Source: Bacillota bacterium
GTDB taxonomy: Bacteria; Bacillota; Bacilli; Alicyclobacillales; SLC66
DNA: 64,000 nt
Assembly (NCBI GenBank): GCA_021828865.1
Contig: JAJZCW010000015.1
Coordinates: 24,616-88,615 of the forward strand
Direction of reading: 5' to 3'
The position numbers and the translations under genes are program-made. Positions 29,200 through 38,321 of the stretch are shown here, piece by piece. Under the pieces are notes generated by a model, which searched no databases, was not told where the DNA came from, and saw nothing but the letters and a program-made list of their open reading frames with translations. Position 1 is the stretch's first letter; every line of letters starts with the position of its first letter.

Positions 29200-29691
29200 G
29201 TGGCGAAAGAGTCATCTTTTGATATTGTGTCAAAGACAGACATGCAGGAAGTGGTCAACGCGGTCCATCAGGCGCAGAAGGAAATCGAAACTCGATTTGA
29301 TTTCAAGGGGAGCAAAAGTAGTCTAGAGTTACAAGGAGAAGAGATCGTAGTGATCGGTGATGACGAATTTAAGTTGACGAGTGTCATCGATATCCTGCAA
29401 TCCAAATTGGTGAAGCGGAATGTGACACTCAAATCCCTCGATTATGGCAAAATTGAACCGGCATCACAGGGAACTGTCAGGCAAACCATCAAAATCAAAC
29501 AAGGTATTTCTCAGGACGTGGCGAAGCAAATTGTGAAAGCAGTCAAGGACTCAAAAATCAAAGTCCAGGCTTCTATACAGGGGGATCAGGTACGTGTAGT
29601 AGGAAAAGACAAAGACGATTTGCAGTCTGTCATTCAACTTTTGAAGAGCCAAGACTACCCAGTTGATTTGCAATTTGTGAATTATCGATAA
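29200..29691 (+). CDS. yajQ: YajQ family nucleotide-binding protein
   Basis: 163 residues, the family's usual length, with two ferredoxin-like halves. Recognisable: [29 protein letters not shown] and the end-piece [14 protein letters not shown]. One YajQ protein of Xanthomonas binds cyclic di-GMP; others bind RNA/nucleotides, so the ligand here is open. The start is GTG 29200 with GAGGGGGAG upstream. It probably ends the ymfK-rodZ transcript. Confidence 0.93.
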   Translation: MAKESSFDIVSKTDMQEVVNAVHQAQKEIETRFDFKGSKSSLELQGEEIVVIGDDEFKLTSVIDILQSKLVKRNVTLKSLDYGKIEPASQGTVRQTIKIKQGISQDVAKQIVKAVKDSKIKVQASIQGDQVRVVGKDKDDLQSVIQLLKSQDYPVDLQFVNYR

Positions 29692-29709
29692 AGAGGTTAC
29701 AATTACTTT

Positions 29710-29738
29710 TTGACACATTTATAAAATAGCGATATAAT
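29710..29738 (+). promoter_or_regulatory. Consensus sigma-A promoter upstream of rimO
   Basis: TTGACA (29710-29715), exactly 17 nt, TATAAT (29733-29738): a perfect consensus match. Transcription should start near 29745. The terminator at 29769 lies between this promoter and rimO. Confidence 0.88.
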
Positions 29739-29768
29739 TTCAAATTGGGTAATGAGACCAAAAATCAA

Positions 29769-29795
29769 GTGGCGGTTTTACCGCTACATTTTTTT
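29769..29795 (+). terminator. Intrinsic terminator in the rimO leader
   Basis: GTGGCGG (29769-29775), loop TTTTA, CCGCTAC (29781-29787, one G-U pair), then seven T residues. It can end the upstream yajQ transcript, but it also lies ~25 nt downstream of the rimO promoter start site and so would attenuate rimO. Confidence 0.8.
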
Positions 29796-29822
29796 GTCAA
29801 AAAGCTTCTGGAGGAACAAGTG

Positions 29823-31154
29823 ATGACAGTGCAACGCGTTTCAATTGTCACTTTAGGCTGTGAAAAAAATCTGGTAGATTCAGAAGTGATGTCCGGATTG
29901 ATTGAAAAAAAAGGCTATGTGATGACCGAGGATCCGGAAGAAGCGGATGTTGTCATTGTCAATACGTGCGCTTTCATTGATGTCGCTAAGCAAGAATCGG
30001 TGGATACCATTTTGCAAATGGCGGATATCAAAGTGAAAGGGTCCAGCAAGAAATTACTCGTTGCCGGCTGTATGGCTCAGCGATATGCAGATCAATTATT
30101 GGAGGAAATACCCGAGATCGACGGGGTTGTGGGTACGGGTGAATTCACTCGCATCACTGAGTTGATGGAACGTGTGGAATCTGGTGAAAGACCTAAATTT
30201 GTTGGGAATCCTGTGTATATTTATGATGAGTTGACACCGCGCAAATTGCCGGAACACCTTTCCTCTGCTTATGTCAAAATTGCAGAAGGTTGCGATCATC
30301 AGTGTACGTTTTGTGTGATTCCCAGGATGCGTGGGAAATTTCGCTCACGTCCCATTGAGAGTATCGTGAGGGAAGCCGAAGAACTGTCGCGTAAGGGAGT
30401 CAGGGAAATCAACCTGATTGCCCAGGACACCACACAGTACGGTTATGATTTATACGGTAAGCGCCGATTGGCGGACCTGTTGCGAGCATTGAATGAAGTG
30501 GAAGGCATCGAATGGATTCGCCTTCACTATGCCTATCCCGGGTATTTTACTGACGAATTAATTGCGGCATTTCGAGACTTGCCAAAAGTGGTGAAGTACA
30601 TTGATCTGCCGTTGCAGCATTCGGAAGATCATCTTTTGCGATCTATGCAACGCCCAGGGCATCAAGCCCACATTCGTAAACTGATTGCAAAAATTCGCGA
30701 GGAAGTTCCGGATGTGGTGATTCGCACTTCCATTATCGTCGGATTTCCAGGGGAAACAGATGAGGATTTCGAGAACTTGAAGCAATTTGTCCGGGACCTT
30801 GCATTTGATCATGTTGGAGTTTTCACTTACTCTGCAGAAGAAGAAGCGCCATCCTCTCTTTTTGCTGATCAAGTAGAGAGCGAAATCAAGGAACGCCGCG
30901 CAAACGAACTGATGGAAGTCGCGCGTGTGGTGGCATCTAAGCGCCTGGAACGTCACATTGGACAGGTGGTCCGCGTTTTGATTGAAGAAAAGAGTGAGGA
31001 ATACGAAGGCCAGTATGTTGGACGCACACCGTTTGATGCGCATGAAATTGACGGCGTAGTGCATGTCATTGGCAATAACCTGACAGTGGGAAGTATTGTT
31101 CCGGTACACATTACCCACTCGCTCGAATTCGATCTTGTTGGGGAGGCCATCTAA
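29823..31154 (+). CDS. rimO: Ribosomal protein S12 methylthiotransferase RimO
   Basis: 443 residues. N-terminal UPF0004 domain with Cys of TLGCEKN, NTCAF and AGCMAQ (auxiliary 4Fe-4S cluster), radical-SAM core with CDHQCTFC (~155) and a C-terminal TRAM domain. RIPRMRGKF-like SVIPRMRG and the SAM-binding IRTSIIVGFPGET are present. RimO adds a methylthio group to Asp of S12. GGAGG (29810-29814) supports ATG 29823 or GTG 29820; a longer in-frame start at TTG 29745 would run through the terminator hairpin and lacks a ribosome binding site. Confidence 0.95.
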   Translation: MTVQRVSIVTLGCEKNLVDSEVMSGLIEKKGYVMTEDPEEADVVIVNTCAFIDVAKQESVDTILQMADIKVKGSSKKLLVAGCMAQRYADQLLEEIPEIDGVVGTGEFTRITELMERVESGERPKFVGNPVYIYDELTPRKLPEHLSSAYVKIAEGCDHQCTFCVIPRMRGKFRSRPIESIVREAEELSRKGVREINLIAQDTTQYGYDLYGKRRLADLLRALNEVEGIEWIRLHYAYPGYFTDELIAAFRDLPKVVKYIDLPLQHSEDHLLRSMQRPGHQAHIRKLIAKIREEVPDVVIRTSIIVGFPGETDEDFENLKQFVRDLAFDHVGVFTYSAEEEAPSSLFADQVESEIKERRANELMEVARVVASKRLERHIGQVVRVLIEEKSEEYEGQYVGRTPFDAHEIDGVVHVIGNNLTVGSIVPVHITHSLEFDLVGEAI

Positions 31155-31733
31155 GTGAATCTGGCAAATCGAATCACGGTGGCACGAGTCATTCTGGTTC
31201 CGTTTGTCATGGTTTTTTTGCTTATTCCCACTCCTGGTTGGGGGTGGCATATGGCAAACAGTTGGGTTTCTGGAGGTGCGATTATCGCGACAGTGATTTT
31301 TATTGTCGCATCAGCCACTGATACGCTTGATGGGTACATTGCAAGAAAAAGAAATTTAATCACTAATTTTGGAAAATTTATGGATCCACTTGCCGATAAG
31401 CTGTTGGTTTCGACAGCGTTGATATCGCTAGTCGCGCTAAATAAAGTACCGGCTTGGATCGCCATCATTGTGATTGGTCGAGAATTTGCGGTGACTGGTC
31501 TTCGCTCTGTTGCTTCGACATCTGGGACGGTGATCGCAGCCAGTTGGCTTGGGAAATGGAAGACCGTCACGCAAATGATTGCAATCGTGTTACTTATGTT
31601 AAATAATTTTCCATTTGTCTATATCGGCTTTCCCATGGATCAGGTAATGCTCTATGTTTCTGCATTGATGACGCTTTGGAGTGGGTTTGACTACTTCTAC
31701 AAAAATCGCCATGCCATACGTGCGGACGAATAA
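31155..31733 (+). CDS. pgsA: CDP-diacylglycerol-glycerol-3-phosphate 3-phosphatidyltransferase
   Basis: 192 residues with several transmembrane helices. The CDP-alcohol phosphotransferase signature (D-G-x2-A-R-x8-G-x3-D-x3-D) is seen in DTLDGYIARKRN and FGKFMDPLADK. It makes phosphatidylglycerol phosphate, the committed step to PG and cardiolipin. GTG 31155 directly follows the rimO stop, and its stop overlaps the first possible cinA start. Confidence 0.95.
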   Translation: MNLANRITVARVILVPFVMVFLLIPTPGWGWHMANSWVSGGAIIATVIFIVASATDTLDGYIARKRNLITNFGKFMDPLADKLLVSTALISLVALNKVPAWIAIIVIGREFAVTGLRSVASTSGTVIAASWLGKWKTVTQMIAIVLLMLNNFPFVYIGFPMDQVMLYVSALMTLWSGFDYFYKNRHAIRADE

Positions 31734-31747
31734 TGGCGGAGGGTGCT

Positions 31748-33001
31748 GTGAACGCTGAATTTATTGCATTAGGAACAGAAATATTACTCGGAGACATTGC
31801 CAATTCTCATGCAAGGTTTTTGTCGCTTGAGTTCGCCAAACTTGGAATTGGCGTTTATTATCATGCGGCGGTGGGAGATCACTTGGGGCGGATTGTCAGC
31901 CAATTACAACTGGCACTCGAACGCTCACAAGTGATCGTCATTACGGGAGGACTTGGTCCCACTGATGACGACTTGACGAGAAATGCGGTTGCAAAGGCTT
32001 GCGACTTGCCACTTGTCTATGATGAAGATGCGTTTCAGTCACTCATTGTCCCTTATTTTGATAAACTGGGACGACCCTATCTAGAGGTACATAAGCGGCA
32101 AGCAGAACGGATAGGCGATGCAAAGTTTTTGCCTAACGCGCGCGGGACTGCGCCTGGTCAGTACTTGGAGTGGAATGGGCGACACTTGTTCTTACTTCCG
32201 GGTCCGCCGCTTGAAATGCAAGGGATGTATAGCGACGAGGTCAAACCAATTCTTGAGCGCATCTCTGGTTCGGGATCGATTACGAGCCGCGTGCTGCACC
32301 TGTTTGGCATCGGTGAATCGGCTGCTGAGGCCAAGGTGCTGGATCTTTTGCAGACGCAGTCCAATCCCACCATTGCACCTCTTGCAGGTGAAGGGGAAAT
32401 GCTTTTTCGCATTACGGCTAAAGCACAAACCAAAGAAGAGGCGCTTGCGCTTATTGCTCCTATAGAAAAGGAAATCACAGCTCGTTTGGGGCAATACATC
32501 TATGGTTATGATGAGGATACACTATCACTGGTTGTATTTCGGCGATTGCTTGAGAAGCGTGTGAAAGTAGGATTCGCAGAAAGCTGCACTGGCGGCCTAT
32601 TGTCATCGATGCTGGTTGACATTCCAGGCAGTTCAGAAGTGTTTGCAGGAAGCGTAATCGCCTATCACAATGAAGTCAAAGTAGCGCAACTGGGTTTAAG
32701 TGAATCGATACTGTTGAAAGATGGCGCGGTTAGTGAAGAGACAGCAAAACAAATGGCACTTGGCATCCAGAACAGATTAAACTGCGACTTTGGCGTTAGT
32801 GTGACGGGAATCGCAGGTCCAACCGGAGGAACAGCGGATAAACCGGTGGGGTTAGTTTATGTGGCCGCCACAAATGGACAAACCACCACAGTGGCTAGGC
32901 ATGTGTTTCCTGGAAGCAGGATGCAGGTGAGGGTAAGGGCTGCAAAAGCGGCACTAAAACAATTATTGGATTTGTTAAATGATACAGAGGTGAAAATATG
33001 A
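31748..33001 (+). CDS. cinA: CinA family protein (competence/damage-inducible; NMN deamidase domain)
   Basis: 417 residues. The N-terminal MoaB/MogA-like domain has GTEILLGDIANSHARFLS and TGGLGPTDDDLTR; the C-terminal domain, nicotinamide-mononucleotide-deamidase-like, has AESCTGGLLSSML and SVTGIAGPTGG. CinA is linked to transformation and NAD salvage. GTG 31748 matches the family N-terminus and follows GGAGGG; ATG 31733 is also open. Its stop overlaps the start of the helicase gene by 4 nt. Confidence 0.94.
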   Translation: MNAEFIALGTEILLGDIANSHARFLSLEFAKLGIGVYYHAAVGDHLGRIVSQLQLALERSQVIVITGGLGPTDDDLTRNAVAKACDLPLVYDEDAFQSLIVPYFDKLGRPYLEVHKRQAERIGDAKFLPNARGTAPGQYLEWNGRHLFLLPGPPLEMQGMYSDEVKPILERISGSGSITSRVLHLFGIGESAAEAKVLDLLQTQSNPTIAPLAGEGEMLFRITAKAQTKEEALALIAPIEKEITARLGQYIYGYDEDTLSLVVFRRLLEKRVKVGFAESCTGGLLSSMLVDIPGSSEVFAGSVIAYHNEVKVAQLGLSESILLKDGAVSEETAKQMALGIQNRLNCDFGVSVTGIAGPTGGTADKPVGLVYVAATNGQTTTVARHVFPGSRMQVRVRAAKAALKQLLDLLNDTEVKI

Positions 33002-34590
33002 CGACTTTTTTAGATTTTCAATTAAGCAAAAAACTCCAAGACGCCATTGATGAGATGGGTTATGAAGAACCATCTCCAATTCAAGCTACCTGTATTCCTT
33101 TGGTGCTAGAGGGCAAGGACGTGATTGGACAAGCCCAGACAGGTACCGGTAAGACCGCTGCTTTTGGGATTCCCCTCGTAGAAAAAGCATCAACGGGTCG
33201 CTTTGTGCAGGCGATTGTCCTGCTTCCTACCCGGGAACTTGCGATTCAAGTAGCGGGTGAAGTGAGGAGAATCTCTAAATTCAAGCGGATTAAGGTGCTC
33301 CCTATTTATGGCGGACAGTCGATTGGCCATCAAATTCGTGCACTGGAGCAAGGGGTGCAGCTCATCATAGGCACTCCTGGTCGGGTGCTTGACCACCTTC
33401 GCAGAGGCACATTAAAACTCGATCGCGTACAGTCGGTAGTGCTTGACGAAGCGGATGAAATGCTCGATATGGGCTTTATTGAAGATATCGAGACGATTTT
33501 GCAAGCTACACCAAATGAGCGGCAGACACTTCTTTTCTCGGCCACTTTCCCGCCTGAAGTCAAGCGCCTCGCGATTCGTTACATGAACAAGCCAGAGCAC
33601 GTGCAGATGGTGAGTGGCGAGATGACCGTCCCGCTTACAGATCAGGTATACTATAAAGTGCTGGAGCGCACCAAACTTGACAGCATGTGTCGGGTAATTG
33701 ACAGTGAAGACGTGTCGCTTGGCATCATTTTTTGCCGGACCAAACGCGGTGTCGATGAACTGACCGAAGCCCTCATTGGACGCGGTTATATGGCGGATGG
33801 CCTGCACGGCGATATGAGCCAGGCGCAAAGGGATCGAGTCATGAAAAGGTTCCGCTCCGGTGACATTGAACTTCTCGTAGCCACTGATGTGGCGGCAAGA
33901 GGCATTGATGTGGGAAATGTGACCCACGTGTTCAACTATGATATCCCGCAAGATACAGAAGCCTACGTTCACCGCATTGGCCGCACTGGACGTGCTGGCA
34001 AACGCGGGCTTGCCATCACCTTGGTGACACCGCGTGAATTCAAACTGTTAAAGATGATTCAACGAGACACGAAAGCCACCATTGAAGGACGGGATCTCCC
34101 TACACTTGCGGATGTGGCGGAGCGTCAGGCTGAAATTTGGAGGGAACGTTTGCATGTCGCAGTGCAGGAAGGCGGACTTTCCCATTATAAAGCCGTATTG
34201 GGGCCGCTTGTGGATGAGGTTGACCCTGTGGACTTAGCCGCTGCAGCTTTGAAATTGGCTTCAGACGGAGACCTTGAAGTGAACAATTATGACCAATACG
34301 ATTTTGGCGATACAGGTGGAGCACCAGGAATGGTGAGGTTTTTTATCAACCTTGGCAGAAGTGCCAAAATGGGTCCCAGTGAGTTAGTGCGTACGATCTC
34401 GTCTGAATCAGGGATACCGAGTTCTGCAATTGGCAAAATTGATATCTTTGATAAGTTTTCGTTTGTGGAAATTGAAGAAGATTCGGCGCCTTTTGTCTTT
34501 GAAGCGCTTCGTCAATCGCGCGTCAACGGTTCCAGGGTCAATATCGAACCGGCAAGGCCTAGAGGCGCTGGTCAATCGTATCGCAGATAA
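32998..34590 (+). CDS. DEAD-box RNA helicase with DbpA-type RNA-binding domain
   Basis: 530 residues. Q-motif (SPIQATCIP), motif I AQTGTGKT, PTRELA, TPGRVLDHL, DEAD in VLDEADEMLDMGF, SAT, and C-terminal VATDVAARGID and HRIGRTGRAG. After a linker (~380-440) the last ~85 residues (VRFFINLGRSAKMGPSEL onward) resemble the DbpA RNA-binding domain, which directs relatives to 23S rRNA. Likely ribosome assembly or RNA decay. It is coupled to cinA (ATGA-type overlap) and ends in a strong terminator before recA; B. subtilis has no helicase at this site. Confidence 0.93.
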   Translation: MTTFLDFQLSKKLQDAIDEMGYEEPSPIQATCIPLVLEGKDVIGQAQTGTGKTAAFGIPLVEKASTGRFVQAIVLLPTRELAIQVAGEVRRISKFKRIKVLPIYGGQSIGHQIRALEQGVQLIIGTPGRVLDHLRRGTLKLDRVQSVVLDEADEMLDMGFIEDIETILQATPNERQTLLFSATFPPEVKRLAIRYMNKPEHVQMVSGEMTVPLTDQVYYKVLERTKLDSMCRVIDSEDVSLGIIFCRTKRGVDELTEALIGRGYMADGLHGDMSQAQRDRVMKRFRSGDIELLVATDVAARGIDVGNVTHVFNYDIPQDTEAYVHRIGRTGRAGKRGLAITLVTPREFKLLKMIQRDTKATIEGRDLPTLADVAERQAEIWRERLHVAVQEGGLSHYKAVLGPLVDEVDPVDLAAAALKLASDGDLEVNNYDQYDFGDTGGAPGMVRFFINLGRSAKMGPSELVRTISSESGIPSSAIGKIDIFDKFSFVEIEEDSAPFVFEALRQSRVNGSRVNIEPARPRGAGQSYRR

Positions 34591-34593
34591 TGC

Positions 34594-34634
34594 AAAAATC
34601 CCTCTCGGCATTGGCTTCAGAGAGGGATTTTTTT
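34594..34634 (+). terminator. Intrinsic terminator between helicase gene and recA
   Basis: ATCCCTCTC (34598-34606), 13-nt loop, GAGAGGGAT (34620-34628), preceded by A residues and followed by TTTTTTT. It separates recA from the pgsA-cinA-helicase transcript. Confidence 0.92.
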
Positions 34635-34646
34635 ATAGTAAAGTTA

Positions 34647-34660
34647 CGAACAAATGTTTG
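34647..34660 (+). promoter_or_regulatory. LexA (DinR) operator of recA
   Basis: CGAACAAATGTTTG matches the Gram-positive SOS box CGAACRNRYGTTYG at every defined position. It overlaps the -35 region of the recA promoter, so bound LexA would block RNA polymerase. Confidence 0.85.
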
Positions 34661-34686
34661 TGTTTTTCCTCTCTTATTTGTACAAT
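34658..34686 (+). promoter_or_regulatory. recA promoter
   Basis: TTGTGT (34658-34663) and TACAAT (34681-34686) with a 17-nt spacer; the -35 overlaps the LexA box. Confidence 0.6.
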
Positions 34687-34743
34687 AGCGGTGAGTAGAT
34701 TATTAGGTTAGGTAAAGATGAACGGCAGGCGTCAGGGAAAGGT

Positions 34744-35805
34744 GTGAATGATTTGGCAGATCGAAAAACGGCGTTAGATTTGGCATTGAAGCAAATTGAG
34801 AAGCAGTTTGGTAAGGGTTCTATCATGAAGTTGGGTGAAGCCAGGGCGTTGATGAATGTAGAAACTGTATCGACAGGATCTATTGCGATCGACATCGCAC
34901 TTGGCGTCGGGGGATTTCCTCGGGGGCGAATTGTTGAAATCTATGGACCTGAATCTTCCGGAAAAACCACAGTGGCTTTGCACGCTATTGCAGAAGTGCA
35001 GAGATTGGGAGGGCAAGCCGCATTTATAGATGCAGAGCATGCACTCGATCCTCAGTATGCCCATAATCTTGGAGTTAATATTGAGGAATTGCTGATATCT
35101 CAGCCGGATACTGGAGAGCAGGCGCTTGAAATCGCTGAAGCATTGGTCAGGAGCGGAGCGGTAGATATCATCGTCATCGATTCTGTGGCCGCGTTAGTTC
35201 CAAAGGCTGAGATTGAAGGAGAAATGGGCGATGCGCATGTAGGCTTGCAAGCACGTCTCATGTCGCAAGCACTGCGCAAACTGAGCGGAGCAATCAATAA
35301 ATCGAAGACCATCACTATTTTTATTAATCAGATTCGCGAAAAAGTAGGAGTCATGTTTGGCAATCCGGAGACAACGACTGGTGGTCGTGCTCTTAAATTT
35401 TACGCTAGTGTGCGCTTGGAAGTGCGCCGTGCTGAAGCGTTAAAGCTCGGAAATGACCTCGTCGGCAACCGCACCAAAGTAAAAGTAGTCAAGAACAAAG
35501 TAGCACCGCCGTTTAAGCAAACGGAAGTGGATATTATGTTTGGGGAAGGGATTTCGAGGGAAGGTAGTATCGTGGATATCGGTACCGAACTCGACATCAT
35601 CCAGAAAAGTGGCGCATGGTACTCGTATGGCGATGAGAGGTTAGGCCAAGGTAAGGAAAATGTGAAACAATACCTCAAAGAGCACAAGCAAGTGGCAGAT
35701 ACCATCGAACTAAAAATACGCGAACTCACATTGACAGGAGTAAATGCCGCCCCAATTCAAAATACAGATGCGGAAGATGATCTTGCTTTTGATTTTGATG
35801 AATAG
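34744..35805 (+). CDS. recA: Recombinase RecA
   Basis: 353 residues. Walker A GPESSGKT (~68-75), Walker [15 protein letters not shown], the L2-loop region [22 protein letters not shown], and an acidic C-terminal tail ([12 protein letters not shown]). It forms filaments on single-stranded DNA for strand exchange and triggers LexA self-cleavage. The start is GTG 34744 after AAAGGTG. It has its own SOS-controlled promoter and is followed closely by recX, its modulator. Confidence 0.98.
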   Translation: MNDLADRKTALDLALKQIEKQFGKGSIMKLGEARALMNVETVSTGSIAIDIALGVGGFPRGRIVEIYGPESSGKTTVALHAIAEVQRLGGQAAFIDAEHALDPQYAHNLGVNIEELLISQPDTGEQALEIAEALVRSGAVDIIVIDSVAALVPKAEIEGEMGDAHVGLQARLMSQALRKLSGAINKSKTITIFINQIREKVGVMFGNPETTTGGRALKFYASVRLEVRRAEALKLGNDLVGNRTKVKVVKNKVAPPFKQTEVDIMFGEGISREGSIVDIGTELDIIQKSGAWYSYGDERLGQGKENVKQYLKEHKQVADTIELKIRELTLTGVNAAPIQNTDAEDDLAFDFDE

Positions 35806-35827
35806 TTAATTGAAGAGGCGTCATCTT

Positions 35828-36481
35828 ATGAGCGAACACGTTGCACTCCACGTGGCATCCATAACGCCAGACATTCGCCGACAAGCATTACGATATCTGT
35901 TGCTAACTGACGGAAGAACGTTAGGTCCGTACCAAGCCAGCAGTATTATCGCTTGCAGCGTGTCAAAAGGGTGTGAGTTTGATGAGTCGCTAGAGCGACA
36001 ACTTGAACGTGCGGATCAGATTTATGCTGCCAAGCAGTTGGCTATGTCGTATTTGGGTTATGCTCATCACACGGAAATGGAAGTGCGTCATTATTTAAAT
36101 GGCAAAGAAGTGACTCAAAGCATTAGCGAAGAGGTCATTGGATGGCTTCGGGAACAGCAATGGGTTAATGACGAGGAAATTGGCCAATACTTGATACAAA
36201 GAGCGAAGCAACCAGGCTCCACAAAAAGCAAAAAAATGCTGGCATCCAAAATGATGAAACGCGGTTTATCAAGTGCATCCATAGCAAGTGTCATGCAAAA
36301 TGAAATTTACGACGAGATTCCTGCAGCCATATTGCTTGCTGAAAAAAAATGGAACGAGTTCGTTCGCAAACAAGTAGACAATCCAAAGATGAGGTTGGCA
36401 GCTTACCTGAGCAGAAGAGGATTCTCCAATTCAACAATTCGTAAGATACTTAAAGAGCTAAATGAATTTGAATCAAATTAA
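35828..36481 (+). CDS. recX: RecA regulator RecX
   Basis: 217 residues, mostly helical repeats with many basic residues, as in the Firmicute RecX family; LRYLLLTDGRTLGPYQ near the N-terminus, AMSYLGYAHHTEMEVRHYL and AAYLSRRGFSNSTIRKIL. RecX binds the RecA filament and tunes its activity. ATG 35828 is preceded by GAAGAGG; 22 nt separate it from recA, so the two are co-transcribed. Confidence 0.88.
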   Translation: MSEHVALHVASITPDIRRQALRYLLLTDGRTLGPYQASSIIACSVSKGCEFDESLERQLERADQIYAAKQLAMSYLGYAHHTEMEVRHYLNGKEVTQSISEEVIGWLREQQWVNDEEIGQYLIQRAKQPGSTKSKKMLASKMMKRGLSSASIASVMQNEIYDEIPAAILLAEKKWNEFVRKQVDNPKMRLAAYLSRRGFSNSTIRKILKELNEFESN

Positions 36482-36553
36482 CTTTACAAAATTTACAATT
36501 AAAGTAAATTAGAATAGATTAAAAATCATTTCTCAGCAAAAAGTGAAAATTGG

Positions 36554-36582
36554 TTGACAGGGTTTTACAAGTATCGTACAAT
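36554..36582 (+). promoter_or_regulatory. Sigma-A promoter of rny
   Basis: TTGACA (36554-36559), 17 nt, TACAAT (36577-36582). It lies in the 230-nt gap after recX, which holds no other feature I can support. Confidence 0.85.
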
Positions 36583-36714
36583 TTAATTGCGTATATCTGC
36601 TTATTTATCGTTATTGCAGACGATTCCATTGTATTCGCGTGTGCTCGGAATGACTGTTAAGGGATTCCTTTTTTGAATCTCGGCGTCCTTGCTTACAATT
36701 TAGCAAGGGGGCAA

Positions 36715-38277
36715 TTGATTGACGTGATACACTTTGCTGTATTTATTATCAGTCTTTTGGTTACCGCGATCATCGTTGCCATTGCAGTGGTTTTCTGGTT
36801 TACGTCCCGAGGTAAGGGTGTTGAGACATCGCTTTCTGCGGCAAGGGCGCAGGCAGAACAAATCATTGAGGCTGCGAAAAGAGAAGCCGAAAGAAAGATT
36901 AAGGAATCAGTTTTAGAAGCAAAAGAAGAGTCCCATCGGATTCGCAATGACGCGGAACGCGAACTTCGCGAACGCCGTTTAGAAGTTCAGAGATTAGAGC
37001 GCAGATTACTGCAAAAGGAAGAAGCGCTAGATCGTAAGACTGAATCCATGGAGAGACGAAGTGAAGCCTTGGCTTCAGAAGAACAAGCGGTAGAGGACCT
37101 TAAGAAGAATCTTGAGGACTTAATGGCTGAGCAGGTATCGGAATTGGAGCGTATTTCAGGTCTTACGCAAGACCAGGCGAGAGAACAGATTCTTTCTCAA
37201 GTTGGTGCTGAGTGCAAGCATGATGCAGCACTTCTAATGAAGGAAATTGAACTTCAGGCAAAAGAAGAAGCTGATCGTAAAGCAAAGGAAATTATCGCAA
37301 CTGCCATACAACGGTGCGCTGCCGATCATGTAGCGGAAACTACAGTATCTGTGGTATCTCTGCCAAGTGACGAAATGAAGGGCCGAATTATTGGGCGTGA
37401 AGGTCGTAACATACGCACGTTAGAGATATTGACTGGAGTAGACTTGATTATTGATGACACGCCAGAGGCGGTTATTTTATCAGGCTTTGATCCGATTCGC
37501 CGTGAAGTGGCGAGAATCGCGCTGGAGAGACTCGTGGCGGATGGGAGAATTCATCCGGCGCGTATCGAAGAAATGGTGGAAAAAGCACGGCGTGATGTCG
37601 ATGACCGCGTTCGTGAAGAAGGCGAACAAGCCGTTTTTGAAGTGGGAATACATGGAATTCATCCTGATTTTGTGAAGATATTGGGCCGACTTAAATATCG
37701 TACGAGTTACGGTCAAAATGTTTTGAAACATTCCATTGAAGTAGCACATCTGGCTGGCCTTATGGCTGCTGAACTGGGGCTGGACATCACTTTGGCTAAA
37801 CGTGCCGGATTGTTGCATGATGTGGGGAAAGCTATTACCCATGAAGTGGAAGGTTCTCACGTGGAAATTGGTGTTGATTTGGCGAAAAAGTACAAAGAAC
37901 ATCCCATTGTGATTAACGCGATCGCTGCACATCATGGAGATGTGGAATATACTTCGCCCATATCTGTACTGGTGGGAGCAGCAGACGCATTATCCGCAGC
38001 ACGCCCTGGTGCCCGTCGGGAATCGCTCGATGTGTACTTGAAACGATTGGAACGGTTGGAGGAAATCGCAAGTTCCTATGAGGGCGTGGACAAGTCTTTT
38101 GCCATTCAGGCCGGACGGGAAATTCGTATTATTGTAAAACCTGAGCAAGTTGATGACGCCGAATCTGTTCGTGTGGCGCGTGAAATTTCTAAGCGCATCG
38201 AAAGTGAATTGGATTATCCCGGGCAGATTAAAGTTACCGTCATTCGCGAGACAAGAGCAGTAGAATACGCAAAATAA
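36715..38277 (+). CDS. rny: Ribonuclease Y
   Basis: 520 residues from TTG 36715, the same length as B. subtilis Rny. N-terminal transmembrane helix (~5-28), long coiled coil (~35-200), KH domain with [15 protein letters not shown], and HD domain with HDVGKA and HHGD. It is the membrane-bound endoribonuclease that starts much mRNA decay. An in-frame TTG at 36673 would add 14 residues; the AAGGGGG at 36705-36711 favours a start after it. A terminator closes the gene. Confidence 0.95.
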   Translation: MIDVIHFAVFIISLLVTAIIVAIAVVFWFTSRGKGVETSLSAARAQAEQIIEAAKREAERKIKESVLEAKEESHRIRNDAERELRERRLEVQRLERRLLQKEEALDRKTESMERRSEALASEEQAVEDLKKNLEDLMAEQVSELERISGLTQDQAREQILSQVGAECKHDAALLMKEIELQAKEEADRKAKEIIATAIQRCAADHVAETTVSVVSLPSDEMKGRIIGREGRNIRTLEILTGVDLIIDDTPEAVILSGFDPIRREVARIALERLVADGRIHPARIEEMVEKARRDVDDRVREEGEQAVFEVGIHGIHPDFVKILGRLKYRTSYGQNVLKHSIEVAHLAGLMAAELGLDITLAKRAGLLHDVGKAITHEVEGSHVEIGVDLAKKYKEHPIVINAIAAHHGDVEYTSPISVLVGAADALSAARPGARRESLDVYLKRLERLEEIASSYEGVDKSFAIQAGREIRIIVKPEQVDDAESVRVAREISKRIESELDYPGQIKVTVIRETRAVEYAK

Positions 38278-38307
38278 GGCGGCCAATTGGCTGCCCTTAT
38301 TTTTTTG
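38272..38307 (+). terminator. rny intrinsic terminator
   Basis: A stem of about 12 pairs centred on CCAATTGG (left arm AATAAGGCGGCC, right arm GGCTGCCCTTATT, one bulged C), then seven T residues, beginning at the rny stop. Confidence 0.88.
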
Positions 38308-38321
38308 GATGGGGCGGTTAT

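Noticed and set aside
29739..29822. SAM or other riboswitch upstream of rimO
   Set aside because: The leader is under 80 nt and shows only the terminator hairpin; no SAM, T-box or known aptamer core was recognisable.
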